A stretch of DNA of 64,000 bases from contig CAIIXF020000007.1 of the NCBI GenBank assembly GCA_903813345.2, forward strand, positions 29,499,564 through 29,563,563, written 5' to 3'. The translations under genes were made by a program, and so were the position numbers. Below are positions 1 through 12,900 of the stretch, one piece after another (position 1 is the stretch's first letter; each line of letters starts with the position of its first letter). The notes beneath the pieces were generated by a model, which had not been told where the DNA came from, did not search any database, and saw only the letters and a program-made list of their open reading frames with translations. Source of the stretch: Owenia fusiformis. Its lineage: Eukaryota; Annelida; Polychaeta; Sabellida; Oweniidae.

Positions 1-143
1 ACCCGGACAATTACAATATAGCACTTTTTCCAAGTGCTATAAAAAATACAGTCACATGCAAAGCAACAAGAACTGGCTTGAACTGAGCAGTTCTGTTCCA
101 TTTAAATGGGTCTGCTATGGATCAGTGCCTCAGTTCAATTATG

Positions 144-304
144 TACAGTAAAACCTGCCTATTCAAACACCTCTTAATCTTTTGGTCCCATTTTTTAAAT
201 TTGCCATAGACTCCCATGTTAAATATTTTGAAGTGTGAACACCTTCCAATCAGTAGAATATTGGTTGGCACCAATGGTGTTCGGATTAGACAGGTTTTAC
301 TGTA
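144..304. mobile_element. MITE with TACAGTAAAACCTG ends
   Basis: Terminal inverted repeats (tacagtaaaacctgcct ... agacaggttttactgta) bracket 161 bases with TA at both outer ends, as in Tc1/mariner-type MITEs. Copies: 26932-27112, 30061-30208 and 34231-34393. No coding capacity. Confidence 0.8.
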
Positions 305-743
305 TTGCTTATTTGAGGACAAATTGTGGCCCCACAGCAATCACAGTTCAATTCCACACTTCATTGAATGCATTACGACTGATCACACAGATAATTTGTG
401 GCACACAGACTGTGAGCTTCCACAGCATATTTTGACCCATTTGTCAGTATTGGTTATATTTTAGCTTCTTCCTAAAATATTCAAACTATTCTTCAACACC
501 CAAGTGGAATTAATGACAAAAAACTTCAGGTGCAATTTTACATTTTTATTTTGAAGAGATCATAGGTGAGATAACATTTCATTGGTTGTCGCCATTCTAG
601 GCACTTTTACTAAAAATATTTCTCCCGACTGGATAAAATGGATGGATCGGTTAATTCATAATATACAATTGCAAAATTAAATAATAATTATAATATTGTT
701 ACGTAGTACATTCCTGTATATGGCCATGTTATATCAAGCTGAC

Positions 744-1352
744 TTAAAGGGGTATTCCTTGCCAGACCTTCTCTCTCCTAATATGGTAGCTAAAACCATA
801 TACATACTCTGCAAGTTTATCAAAAAACAGAAAAATGTTTTGAAATGGTCAATATTGATCACTTAAAAATGTAGTGCTCATTTCCAGTAGGCTGCCATCT
901 TTTAAAATTTCACTCAGGAAGTGATGTCATCGACTCTCAACTTTGCATATAACATTAGGTAAGGAGCCATTAGAATTACTAAGCCAGCTGAATATTTTTT
1001 TCAATTTGGTCTATGATTAAAATCCTTTTGATGATGTCTTCTTTAGTTCTAAGTTGACAACTCCTGAAAATATTTTTACTCAGAAGATAAGGGCTTCTTG
1101 TTTAGAAGTGATTTTGTACTTCTTTCCTATACTGTAATAGACAAGGTTATAACAGGTGAGAGTCGATGACATCACTTCCTGAAAGAAATCTGAAAAGATT
1201 GCAGCTTACTGGGAATGAGTACTATATTTTTAAATGATCAATATTGACCATATGAAAACATTTTCCCGTGTTTTGCTAAATATGTAAAGTATATATATGA
1301 TTGTAGCTACCATATCAGGAGAGAAATAGTCTGGCAAGGAATGTTCCTTTAA
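744..1352. mobile_element. Foldback element with TTAA target duplications
   Basis: Inverted arms of about 200 bases (left 744-950, right 1150-1352: aaggggtattccttgccaga against tctggcaaggaatgttcctt) flanked by TTAA on both sides, the target site of piggyBac-type transposases. No coding sequence inside. Confidence 0.75.
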
Positions 1353-1399
1353 GCTGAATATAATAATAATACGTAATAATTGCCATGAAATCTGCCCTG

Positions 1400-1500
1400 A
1401 ATATATACACTACTGTATTACATACCCAGCGAAGCATTTGTATTAAAGTCAATGGAGCTGAAGGTCGGCTATATATTCCTGTATAGCCGCCAAACCTTTT
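1400..1500. repeat. Dispersed repeat, shared in inverse orientation with 26515-26580
   Basis: gtattacatacccagcgaag catttgtattaaagtcaatg here matches the reverse complement of the sequence at about 26523-26565. Confidence 0.6.
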
Positions 1501-1620
1501 ACCATTACAATCTTATGACGTCATCGGGACGTCATGTTTCATTTCTTCCTAATTTCACTCGCACACAGACACGTGGCGTCATTGATATAACGTAGCCATG
1601 ATATAAAAGTATGTAATACA

Positions 1621-1739
1621 ACAGTTATGTCCGTATCATTGAATATATGCCTTCGGTCTGTCGTAATATAACCCTCGCAAGCTCGGGCTATATTGGTGGC
1701 AGACCTTAGGCATATATTCAATGATAGGGACATAACTGC
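1621..1739. repeat. Near-perfect 119-bp palindrome
   Basis: cagttatgtccgtatcattg and its reverse complement meet around a centre near 1680; arms differ at only a few positions, so single-stranded DNA or RNA would form a long hairpin. Probably a MITE remnant. Confidence 0.75.
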
Positions 1740-3878
1740 TAAGTATATCCCAGACCTTAAGAAATCTGTCACTCCAAATAAGTCTTTTATCATAACTCTG
1801 CACAAAACTCCATTGCAATGTCTATATATGGTAAAAGCACCTGACAAATGCCATGGCAATTATTAAAAAATGAGAATAAATAAACCATTTCTATAAAATT
1901 AAGTTCTATAATAAACAAAGGCGAGATTAACTGATTAAGTACATCCATACTGATACAAAAGAGGTTTTTGCATAACGTTTTTTTGCCTCACATATCTCTG
2001 TTCAATTTGTTCATCATTTTTATTGGTGCATCTAAAAGAACTCGGGGCTCCTTCAAGGATGGGTTTCTGTCTCTGTGTTTGAGTGTAAGATACGTAAAAT
2101 ACTGAATATACCAATGAGGTATTGCTCTCCAAAATATGGTAGTAACCAAAACATAATACAATTATACAATAATACATATATGGATGTGTTTGGCTAGAAA
2201 AACTTTATGCAAACCTCTATATTGTCACATCTAAATTTCTTTAATCAATGGAAAACTGTGTTTTATGTAATTAAAGGGTCAATTGACATCAATTGACAAA
2301 ATCATATTCAAAATTCGAACATGACTGTATCCACGCCTTCTTTTAACTGTGAACAAAGGCAATATTTCTCCCGGTATGTATTCGGTTATGCGGGGTTCAG
2401 AAATGTTTGTGCCTAGCCATGCAGTATGTATTCGTCAATATAACACCTGCTCTTTGGTCTATATTTCTTAATTATATTAGCCTGAATGTGTTTGTAGGAA
2501 CTTGTGTCTAAATGTAAACATACCTTTAATTCTAATACATTTTACATATATATTGCACCCAATATATTGTAATAACTGATTTTTATGTGGAAAATTTATT
2601 TTGCACAGATAAGTCTAATTTTTCACGTTATCCCAAGAATTGCCTTTCTTAGTGCAATACCTTTCTTTACAATTCAAATTTTGAGTATGGCCTCACATTC
2701 AAGAGATTAAAAACCAGAGCATAATCTAATTGTTATTGAGAAATGGCAAATGAGGTATGAATTCAATGAAATAGTCCAAATGATAAAGAGTCAAAAATTA
2801 TTACTATGGTTGAAATGAAAAGCATGAATATAAACACGTGAAAATAACACGGGGCAATTTTATTTTGGAAACAAATATAATCTGTGGCATATAACTTTAT
2901 GAAACAATTTTGTGATTCAAAAGTACCCAACTATAAGTATAAGAACATTGTATAATAAATAAATAAATTGCTATAATACATAACATACGTCCATTCTATA
3001 ATATACAAAATATACACATTATGCATACATATGTATATTTAATTCACATTTGATTTGTAGAACAATACATTTTTAACTTAATTTGTGTCTATCATCACAT
3101 AAAAGCTAGTAGTACCATATTATAGTGCCCATATCAGTAGCTTATCTAATAGCCCTGGGCTATAATAATGACATGTATGACATTCATACTACATTATAAT
3201 GCTAAATATTTATCATTTTATACCAAAATTTTCATTTAACTAAATTACATAAATAGTATTGTATTATCGGATCGAAATCCCGAATATTTCCAGAATAAAA
3301 CCTACAATAATTCCTAACAACCCTAATAAATTGTCAAATCTTTTTCAGCAGTGTCGATAAAATTTTCTATTCCAATCGTGAAGTAAAGTGAATGTCTTTT
3401 TTCTTAACGTAGCACCAAAATAATTATGCAAATTACATTCTCTGTTTTATAGCAATGTAAAAGATATCACCATTAATTAAGAAGATTCCTTGGAATGAAG
3501 TCCTTCAAATTCTGATGAAACCCAAAATGAATATGATGGACATGGATGTATTTGGGAGGGAGAGACTTGAATTATTGAGAGATTCCTGCATCATGTGTCA
3601 TTTTTGTCACATCAACATTCTTTTTAGATACCACATCTTTAAAAGTCTAAGTTAGAATTTTTTTCAGAATAAATATATTGGCCAGTATGAAAACTATTGT
3701 TCTCTCATGTCACTATGGAAACAACCAGTGTGTGTGTTAAACAATCTCCCAAACATTGCATCGTCATTAGCAATAAAATACAGCACCGAATTGTAAAACA
3801 TTGGACAGTTCTCATAGTTGTAATATATAAGCAGATAACAGTCACTCTTTGTGCATGTTTGTGATTGTTGGACTCGGC
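1740..3878. other. AKAP9 3' UTR/downstream flank, no gene seen
   Basis: AT-rich, with no open frame resembling a protein and no clear repeat. Part must be 3' UTR of AKAP9, but I could not single out a convincing polyadenylation signal on the minus strand; a TTTATT (AATAAA on the minus strand) occurs at about 2858-2863. Confidence 0.4.
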
Positions 3879-3910
3879 TCAGTACCTCCTATAACCATTT
3901 GTTTGTGGAG
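3879..3910 (-). CDS. AKAP9: AKAP9-like exon 54, stop codon
   Basis: Last coding exon, giving TPQTNGYRRY then TGA at 3879-3881. Acceptor ATTTTCAG fits the phase 1 exit of exon 53. Short, so the call depends mainly on phase and splice signal. Confidence 0.66.
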
Positions 3911-6900
3911 CTGAAAATAATAATACATTTGAATACTTTAAAAGAATCATAAGGAATTGTGCCCAAATGTTTCAACAGTTGTGAAAGCTTATTTCCTGTG
4001 GGAGGGGAATGGTGTTTTTGTTACTGTAAAATATTGACATTTGGCATAGAAACGAAAGCAAATTAACATTTTTAGCTTTCTTTATACGAGAAACCATAAA
4101 AACATTGACATTTGGACAACAACCCTAACAATTATTATTACTTGGTTCTATATGTTTCTTCCTTCAACTCTAAGACTAGATAATAGACACAAAGAGAAAT
4201 AATGTTGATTTTCAAACTGCGGACATTTTTGGAAAAAGGATGCTTACTGTTGTTAACTGTAGCTAGTCTATGTTGCAGGCTCTCTAGACGTCCCATATAG
4301 TCATCTAGAGACTGGTCTCCAGTGCGGTCTGTTATGTGACTCTCTCTGAAAAATATTTACATTGTATTGAAATAAGAAAGGAGTTAGTATAGAAAGCATT
4401 ATGCATGAACACAATGAATTCAAATTAAAATCTTTACAATACACACAGCTGAAATGTATCAAATTTGAGCCATTTGTATCTAGATGCAAAACGAATGAAC
4501 CCCCATCTGTACCACCTCTAATTATTAACGATATATATATATATCTTTTATTGACTCTTTAGATGTCATATCATATTAGTCACTAAGGTAGAGCAGTTCT
4601 TCCCATTGTCGAGTTGAAGAACTGGTATCTTTATCCTGGCTAGAACCATAGACAATTCTAGCCAGCGCAGCCTTTTATCGAGTTAGCAGCACTCTAGTAA
4701 TCGCCGGTATAGGTCAGCAGTCATAGGTCAAAGACAAATCACAAGAAGTGCTGTGACCTGGGTTTGAACCCAAGACCTCTACTTTTCAGCCTGAAGCCAG
4801 ACTTCCTGCTTTTCAGACTATTAGCTTTGCCAAGAGGTCAAAGATGTTCTGAATTTCATGAAATTCCATATTTTTTCAAGCTTGTAAAATTTAATAAATT
4901 CCACTTTACCTGTGTTGTTCATTGGGAGGTGTTGCGTATGGGGAATGTGTTTGGTAGCGGTCTCCGCTACTGAGATCTAAGACTGGCACGTGAGAATGGA
5001 AGGATCCAGACAGACTATTGGCCCCTGACTTCACTGGGGAGTAGCCCTGGTTCTGAGGAATGTAGCTAGTGCCTGGAGAGGCATTTACATTGCCGATAAC
5101 AGCTGGTGAGCCAATCCTGGTGGCCCTTCTCCATTTACGCACCAAGAACTGCAATCTGAAACGCAGTAATATTTCATATGAAAAATGTCATTCAGACCAG
5201 GTTTTAAATTATGTTGAAAAGAATGGAACTTGCTAAGAATAAAATTCTTCATTGAACAGAAATGACAGAAAAGCTGTTTATTCATTATTTGTACTGCTAT
5301 TTGGGGCTGTAAAATGAAGCCTATTGTGCCATCTTGGAGCATACACTGATCCCAGACCCAGAACCAGCCCTGTACTAGTTCAAAACATAAACACTATACC
5401 TAGACCCAGCCCTGTACTAGTTCAAAACATAAACACTATACCTAGACCCAGCCCTGTACTAGTTCAAAACATAAACACTATACCTAGACCCAGCCCTGTA
5501 CTAGTTCAAAACATAAACACTATACCTAGACCCAGCCCTGTACTAGTTCAAAACATAAACACTATACCTAGACCCAGCCCTGTACTAGTTCAAAACATAA
5601 ACACTATACCTAGACCCAGCCCTGTACTAGTTCAAAACATAAACACTATACCTAGACCCAGCCCTGTACTAGTTCAAAACATAAACACTATACCTAGACA
5701 CAGCAATAATAACCCTGGCAGCAGTTCTAAACCTTGTAAGACCAGGTCTTTGTGGTACTGCCACTGGCGTCTGCAAAGTGTAGCCTCCTATACGGGCGAT
5801 CATGGAGAGTGTATCTTCTTCACCATCTCGGAATCCTCCAAGCAGCAGCAGTAGATATTTCTTCTGGTATATTAAAGCCTTTCTGAAACTCTCTGCTCGG
5901 AGATATCTGCCATATAATCTTTGGATCTGGAATATAGAAAGCATCGATGCTGTATATTAGGGCTGAGCAGTCACTTAAGCAGTTTAGGCAGACTTGTATC
6001 CATGACACTAAAGTTGCAGGTATTAAACAAGCTTAAGATGTACTGTACTGTACTCTACTGTACTCTACTGTACTGTACTGAACTGTTCTGTACCTTGCTC
6101 TTATCCACATCATTTGGTATACTGTTTGCTGGGGAGAAATGCAGCACTTTTAATCTCTCATTGTCCAAGTCTTTCTGTCTCAAGTCTGCCTTCAGTTTGA
6201 TTATTTCCTTCTCCCCCTGGTGTAGAGCCAGTGTGAGGGAGGTACGTTCTCTGGACCAGTGGGCACGCTCATCTGCCAACTTCTCCGCCGAATTCATCTC
6301 TTTCTGTAACTATAATGAAATCGGATAAATTAGCTGCCAAAAATAATAAGTCTTTACATCATAGCATGACATATAACATTTGTTCACATATCTCTGAATG
6401 CAGTGAACACTTCATTCAGGTAAAACAGGTATTGCCATCATCTTACATGTGTGTGTGTTTCAAAATATACACTATTACTAGTACTGCATATGCATCCTCC
6501 GATCACAGGGCTTCAAAATTCAGAATATCTTCTTTCTTTTTACCCCCTGCTATAACCAAGTTGGAACCACCCGATTAAACTGAATCACGTGATCTAATTA
6601 TGCGCCAATGACGTATACATGATTGCTGTGTTGCGACAGCCAATCAAATCACAAGTTCTTAATCGGGGAAATGCTAACTGCTTATAGCAGGGGGGAAGAA
6701 GGAGGTACGGTTTCTGGACACCTGCTTAGGAGGACGCTGCATATGGTAGTGTTACTTTTTGAAAGTCAATGGTGTCTCAAAAGATAAATTAAATTAAAGA
6801 TTGCATTTCAACATTTAAGGTTTGCATTTTGGTGAACTAGTTCTGTTGTATGTAATAAATAATGCACATGTACTGTACATACAATTATTCATGCAGAATT

Positions 6901-9900
6901 TTATGTATTATAGTAACTGACATGCGCATTACAATGTGATTGACATGATTTACAGCCATTGACATTAAAGGCCCTGTGTAAGGTTTGGACACTCCTTCTT
7001 TTAACTTTCAATGAATAGCTTAGTCAAAAGGAATACACGTTACTTTGCATGGGCCTTTAAACATGTTAACTCTTTTGACTGGTAATTAGCAAATTTGTTA
7101 CATTGCTAGGATCAGTAATTAATTTTATTCAAACAGTCATAACTTTTTAACTAGCAATCAAATGTTGATGAAAGTTTCAGTACATGCTGTCAATATATTG
7201 TTCTACCATTTCAAACCATTAAAACATACAAATTCTAGGGTATAGACTAGCAATTACATCATTATCCCATCGAACGAAGTTTGGAGGGATATAGGGAATG
7301 CCTCCGTCCGTCCGTCTGTACGTACGTCCGTCCGTCCGTCCATCGGGGCAATAACTCAAATACCATTGGCTCGATTTTGTTCATATTTTGTACACATATA
7401 CCTTATGGGGGTAGAAGTTCTGCTCGAAAGCCGATTTTCAAAATGGCCGCTCATTTCAAAATGGCGGCCATTTTAGTGCCGACTTTACAGTAATTTAGGT
7501 GCAATATGTAAAACTGTTATATCAATATGTTTTAAATGTAAAAAAATTATAAAGGACATTAATAATGCTACAAATGTAGATATTAAAGAAGCACATGGCA
7601 GCCATCTTGAAAAATGGCGGCCTTTACTCGTCATTTTACGATTTTTGCTATAACTCAAAAAATAGTGGAGCGATTTTGTTCATATTTGGTATGTGAATAC
7701 TATAAGCATGGCACACTGTCCTATGACACTTTTGGTAGAAGGCGGCCATTTTGAAATTTTTTTTGAAAAATGGCCGCCATTTTAACGTATTTTACTATAA
7801 CTCGAAAAGTAGTGGAGCAATTTTGTTCATATTTGATATGTGAATACTTTAAGCATGGCACATTGTCTAATAAAACTTTGGGGAGTAGTCGGCCATTTTT
7901 ATGTGTGTTATTTTACAAGTACGTGTGCGATTTTTCAAAAATTTTAGAGGTGGCTACTGAAAAGCATATTATTTCTTCTGATGACAACTTGGCTAGTGAG
8001 CGACCATTTTGAAAATGGTGGCCTTTCTGGTGTGTTGTTTTATGATATTTGCTATTCGTTTGTAAAAATGCCAGCCATTTCTGTTCGATGGGATTCGCTA
8101 CGCTTTGGCGTTGCCTTTGTTCTGGTTGATCATGATATCATAAATGAGAAAAATAGAATAAAATTAAATAATATTCAATGTAATAATAAAAATAAAATAA
8201 TATCATCCAAAAATCCAAATCAAATCATAATTTTCACCTCGTTTCATCAAGTATCGTTTTCACTGTCCAAATCATTGAATATTTGATCAAAATTGTCCTC
8301 AGTAGCCCTAATGAGAGTTCGAGCTCTAGCAGCAGCCATTTTAAATCCCCTTTTCTTTATTTCAAATAATATTAGCGAAAACATTGGTTTATTTTATGAA
8401 AAGGTCACGAAATATCATTAACTTCCTGTTACATTTATGTTTCGTCCTGTACAAACATAATACACAAGGTTAGACATAGCCTGACATCTATAAATACAAC
8501 GGAAAACTTATCGGCATAGTACATGTATAAAAGTTGACTATAATCGACTTGCCGCAGTTACCGATAGGATGAATTAGTCGACTTACTGGTCAAAAGAGTT
8601 AATCAGTACAAACATGCGTCCAAGATTATCACAATGTGATATCTGAAATTTCAAAAGTAGGTTTTACAGGACAAAGTTCAAGACTGCGGAAAAATTAAAT
8701 AAAATTATTGAAACTGCAATTTTTACTTGATCTTTCAAGGGACAAATTAGAGAAATACTGTGCTTTATTAATTAAAATTGGAGTTTTTGATGATCTAAGA
8801 ATTTTGGCTTTTTATGTTAAAATAGCAGGAAATTCAAATATTTCAAAAACAGAAAGCCAGGTAATAACTTTTTAAAAGGGGCATGACTAAAGACAAACAT
8901 GGGAAATAAATACAAAATGTATATGTTAAGCCTACTCTTGAAGTTCTCAAGAATCCCAGGCCCATTGGTCTCTAGGGGATATGTAATATGTATTTTCTCT
9001 TTTTTATCATTAGCTTTAATATTTAAAACCTAGCAATGTGTATTTGAAAAATATATTTCATCACTCTTGATCTGGGATGAGCTGAAGGTTAATTCAAAAA
9101 ATCTACATACATTTAGCTCACCCATGTTATATATGACAGCTACTGTTAAAATATAGGTCATTTCTATCGAAGACACCCTTCCTTTCAATTTTTTGAAAAA
9201 ATATTTTAATCAATACAAACACGTAGCTGCAAATATGATGTGTTTAAACAGGGACTGCCATGAAAATGTACTACACAGTTCGTGGCCAACTATGTTTGTC
9301 AAAATTCTTTTTTAGTTTACTAGGCTTTTAAATGTAAATAGAATTCAAGCTATTTGAAAGAAAACACATAGTGAATATTGATGCATGCACATACAATATA
9401 AACAAATGATGAATAGACAATATCGAAGGACCATAAATCTTATTTTTCCATTAATGTATTGAGTACATTTTCTTCTGCACAAGTGTTTCTCAATAGTTTG
9501 ATTAAACTTCTTTAAAAGAGAGCTTCATCTTGTAAATACTACTAGTCTTTTGGGTTCATGGTATAGAGTCACATGTCATATTTGCAAGAGTGAAATCTGC
9601 CATTATTTACACAAGTAAAACACTATAACACTAACACTTTAAGAACCTTTTCACTCTAGTTATACATTTAAATATGAATCTTTTGAGGTCATAAATTGAT
9701 CCTTACTAGGGTCAGGTTTCTATGTTTTTATTGAAATGATGATTGACTTGGTGAAAAACGAGACATTCGCTCCTTACTCTATGAGGCTACATTGACCTTT
9801 TGTTAAAGCAAAATTCTAACATTAAACAGCTTTTACATAAAATTCTATTCACTTTGTATATATTGACTAAAGCATTAAAACGTTAAATGTTTTTATCAAA

Positions 9901-12900
9901 TTACAAACAGTGTACTATACTAGTTAATCATTGACTATGTCATGAGAGCGAGACAAGGAAGTTTAAAACATCATGTGATGTGATGTTTGATACAAAGTTA
10001 AGATGGCGACGGTAATGGAAGAACAAGTCAAAGAGACATTGAAATGTAAGTTGTGCTATGAGACATTAACAGACCCAAGGGCACTGCCATGTATGCACAC
10101 ATATTGCTGCAAATGCCTGGATAAATTAGAGAAAACAAAACTAGGAGAGAAACATTGTTTAAGCTGCCCAGAATGTAGAGAAGTTCACACAATACCTACA
10201 GGGGGAGTGGCAAAATTTAAGGTCAATTTCACCACTAGTTCACTAGTGGATCTTTTTCAATCTATGGATATTATTGGAGACAAACCCAAGTGTACAGTAT
10301 GTAAGGAGAGTGAACAAATAGAGACTGATGCTCTAACAAAATGCCTACAATGCAATGAACAATTTTGTAAGGACTGTGATCGATGCCATAGGAAAGTTTT
10401 AAAAGGTCACACAATACTTGACCTTACAGGTGACAAGGCTCAAGATAAACAGAGTGCACTAAAAACTGTAAAACAGCGTGTAGTGTTTTGTGAAACACAT
10501 AAAACCAATCCACTTGAGATATACTGTAAAGTGGATCAATGTGCAGTTTGTGCAACTTGTTACGTGATTAACCATTCTAACCACGAGTGCATGGATGTCA
10601 ACAAGGCTGCGGAAGACAATGTGAAATTAATAGATGACCTCCTCAAGAAAGGTGACAAGTTGGTAGAGAGCTTTGAACAAACCGTACAAAACACCCATAC
10701 CAAGAAAGATAAAATGGAGCAAGAAGCAGATAATGTGACTCATGAACTTAACAATGATATGAACATAGCTCTCCAAGCAGTCCGGGATAAATACACAAAG
10801 AATATCAACCTAGTGGCTGAGAAAAGGGCCATGTGTGCCAAACAGGCAATTGCTCATTTAGGACACTTAGAAATGCAGAAGGCCACAACTGAAAGCACAA
10901 TGAGCCAGCTACATACATTGAAACAACATGGACATGCTACCCAACTAGCTAACATGGCCCAAGACATCACTACAAAATCAAACGAATGGTCTAACACCAA
11001 GGCATCTGAGTTTGACTCAAATATTACATTCACATTTAAAAGAGGTAAGGTATATGATGATAGAATTGTGTTTAGTAAGGTGGACATACAGAATTTGAGA
11101 GACACAACCTCCATTAAAAGATCAACAATAAAACATGTTAAGCCAACAGTTTTAAAGACGAAAAAACTAAATGAGATTAATCAAGTATGCGATTTAGCTG
11201 TTACAAACAGTAATAAAGTGGTAGCTAATGGTTCCAATACCCCATCATATCTCTATGACAAGAACTTTACTTTGAAAACGACATTCGGTGAAAAATGTAT
11301 CAATGTTGATACTAATGATGAAGAGATATATCTCACCAGTAAAACTGATACAGTCAGCATATACCACCAGGATGGCACACACATTAGAGATTTAAAGTTA
11401 CCCAGATTGAAACAATGTAGAGGTATTGCAGTGAACTCAAGAGGGGAACTTGTTATATGTGACATGCATGCAAAGGCTGTATATCATGTTGATAGTGCAA
11501 CTGGTAACATCATGACTCAGTCTAAAGAAGGGGTTTTCATTAACCCTCTCTGGGTAGCTGTCAATAGCAAAGATGTGGTGATAGTATCTGATCGCAGTGC
11601 AAACTGTGTGGTGGGAATGACCAGAGATGGTAATGAGCTGTTCAGGTATGGGACTTATGGTGATGGACAGAACCAACTACACAACCCTTGGGGTCTTTGT
11701 ACAGATACAGCAGACAATATCATAGTGGCTGACTGTTCGAACCACAGGGTACATTTGTTAGGACCAGATGGCAAGTTTATCAAATATCTCCTGACATCAT
11801 CAGATGGACTACAGTGCCCTGGAGCTGTAGCAGTGGACAATGAGGGACAACTGTTAGTAGGGGATAGGAGTGGCAATATCTGGATTGTGAAATACACAGA
11901 GTAAACAATGTACACTGCACATGTTCATAACACAGCAGTATTATTGCCCCAATATAATATACACTGATTTATGAGAAACTGCCATAATCCACTTGATCTC
12001 TTGAATACCTGGAGTGACGGATATATCAATCATAGAATTTCTCACTAAAATGGCGCTTACTTTGACAAATGTTGTTGAATTTATACAAATTATGTTTTAA
12101 TATGTGTTAAGTTGGCCCATGTTCACTAATATCATCAAATGAACATTGATCATTGTATATTAGAAAGTAAAATGAAAAATGCTGGTATTCAAGTTGGAAT
12201 GCACTTAGTAAAAATAAAATGGTGTCCTTTTTTCAGTGAAACTATTGTGTTTCTTTATTGAAAGCCATGCAAAAGTAATAACATAGAAGCAATGTATTTT
12301 GAGTGTGACTCATCTAAATGTAAAGATTTAACAGGGTTGAGATGAGATGTTTTGTAAATGTGAAATATCATATACTTGTCTCCGACATATTTATCCATCT
12401 ATTTAATTATCAAGCAAAACCCACAGCTATACTGAAATTCATGTTTCACTATTTTTGCATGATGGCTTTGATTGACATATTCAGTACATTGGTATTGACA
12501 AGCACAAATGGTGACTGAAGTGAACACATAGAACATGCAGAAATATCAAATCTTACCGATCCAGTCACATTGACCAACAGTCCAGATGTAAGCTACAAAG
12601 TGTAGATGGAACAACATAGGCTTTAGGCCAATAAAATAATTTTACATGTACCTTGTTTATAGAATGAATATGTTTAAGCAGAAATAGGAATTTTTTGTTG
12701 TTTGAAAATTGCATACTGAAAAATGATTCATACTGTACATCGCAAAATGGACCTTCCACTTAATGAGAGATCAGTGTAGAATATAATGTGAATCATATTA
12801 TTATAGACAGCACCTACCACATAGCTGTTCATTTTCACAGATGACACTGACTACTTTTACCTTTCACTTTTATGTTTTAATACTGTCCACAATTCAAATT

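Noticed and set aside
4755-4785. tRNA gene
   Set aside because: Only a B-box-like motif is present; no foldable cloverleaf with acceptor and anticodon arms was found, so a SINE is the better reading.
5324-5854. Plus-strand frame with repeated RPSPVLVQNINTI as a gene
   Set aside because: It is the 42-bp intronic minisatellite read on the wrong strand and overlaps the PACT exon.
7281-8286. Small plus-strand open frames
   Set aside because: They fall in the composite repeat element with CGTC and GGCGGCCATTTT motifs and have no protein-like conservation that I recognise.
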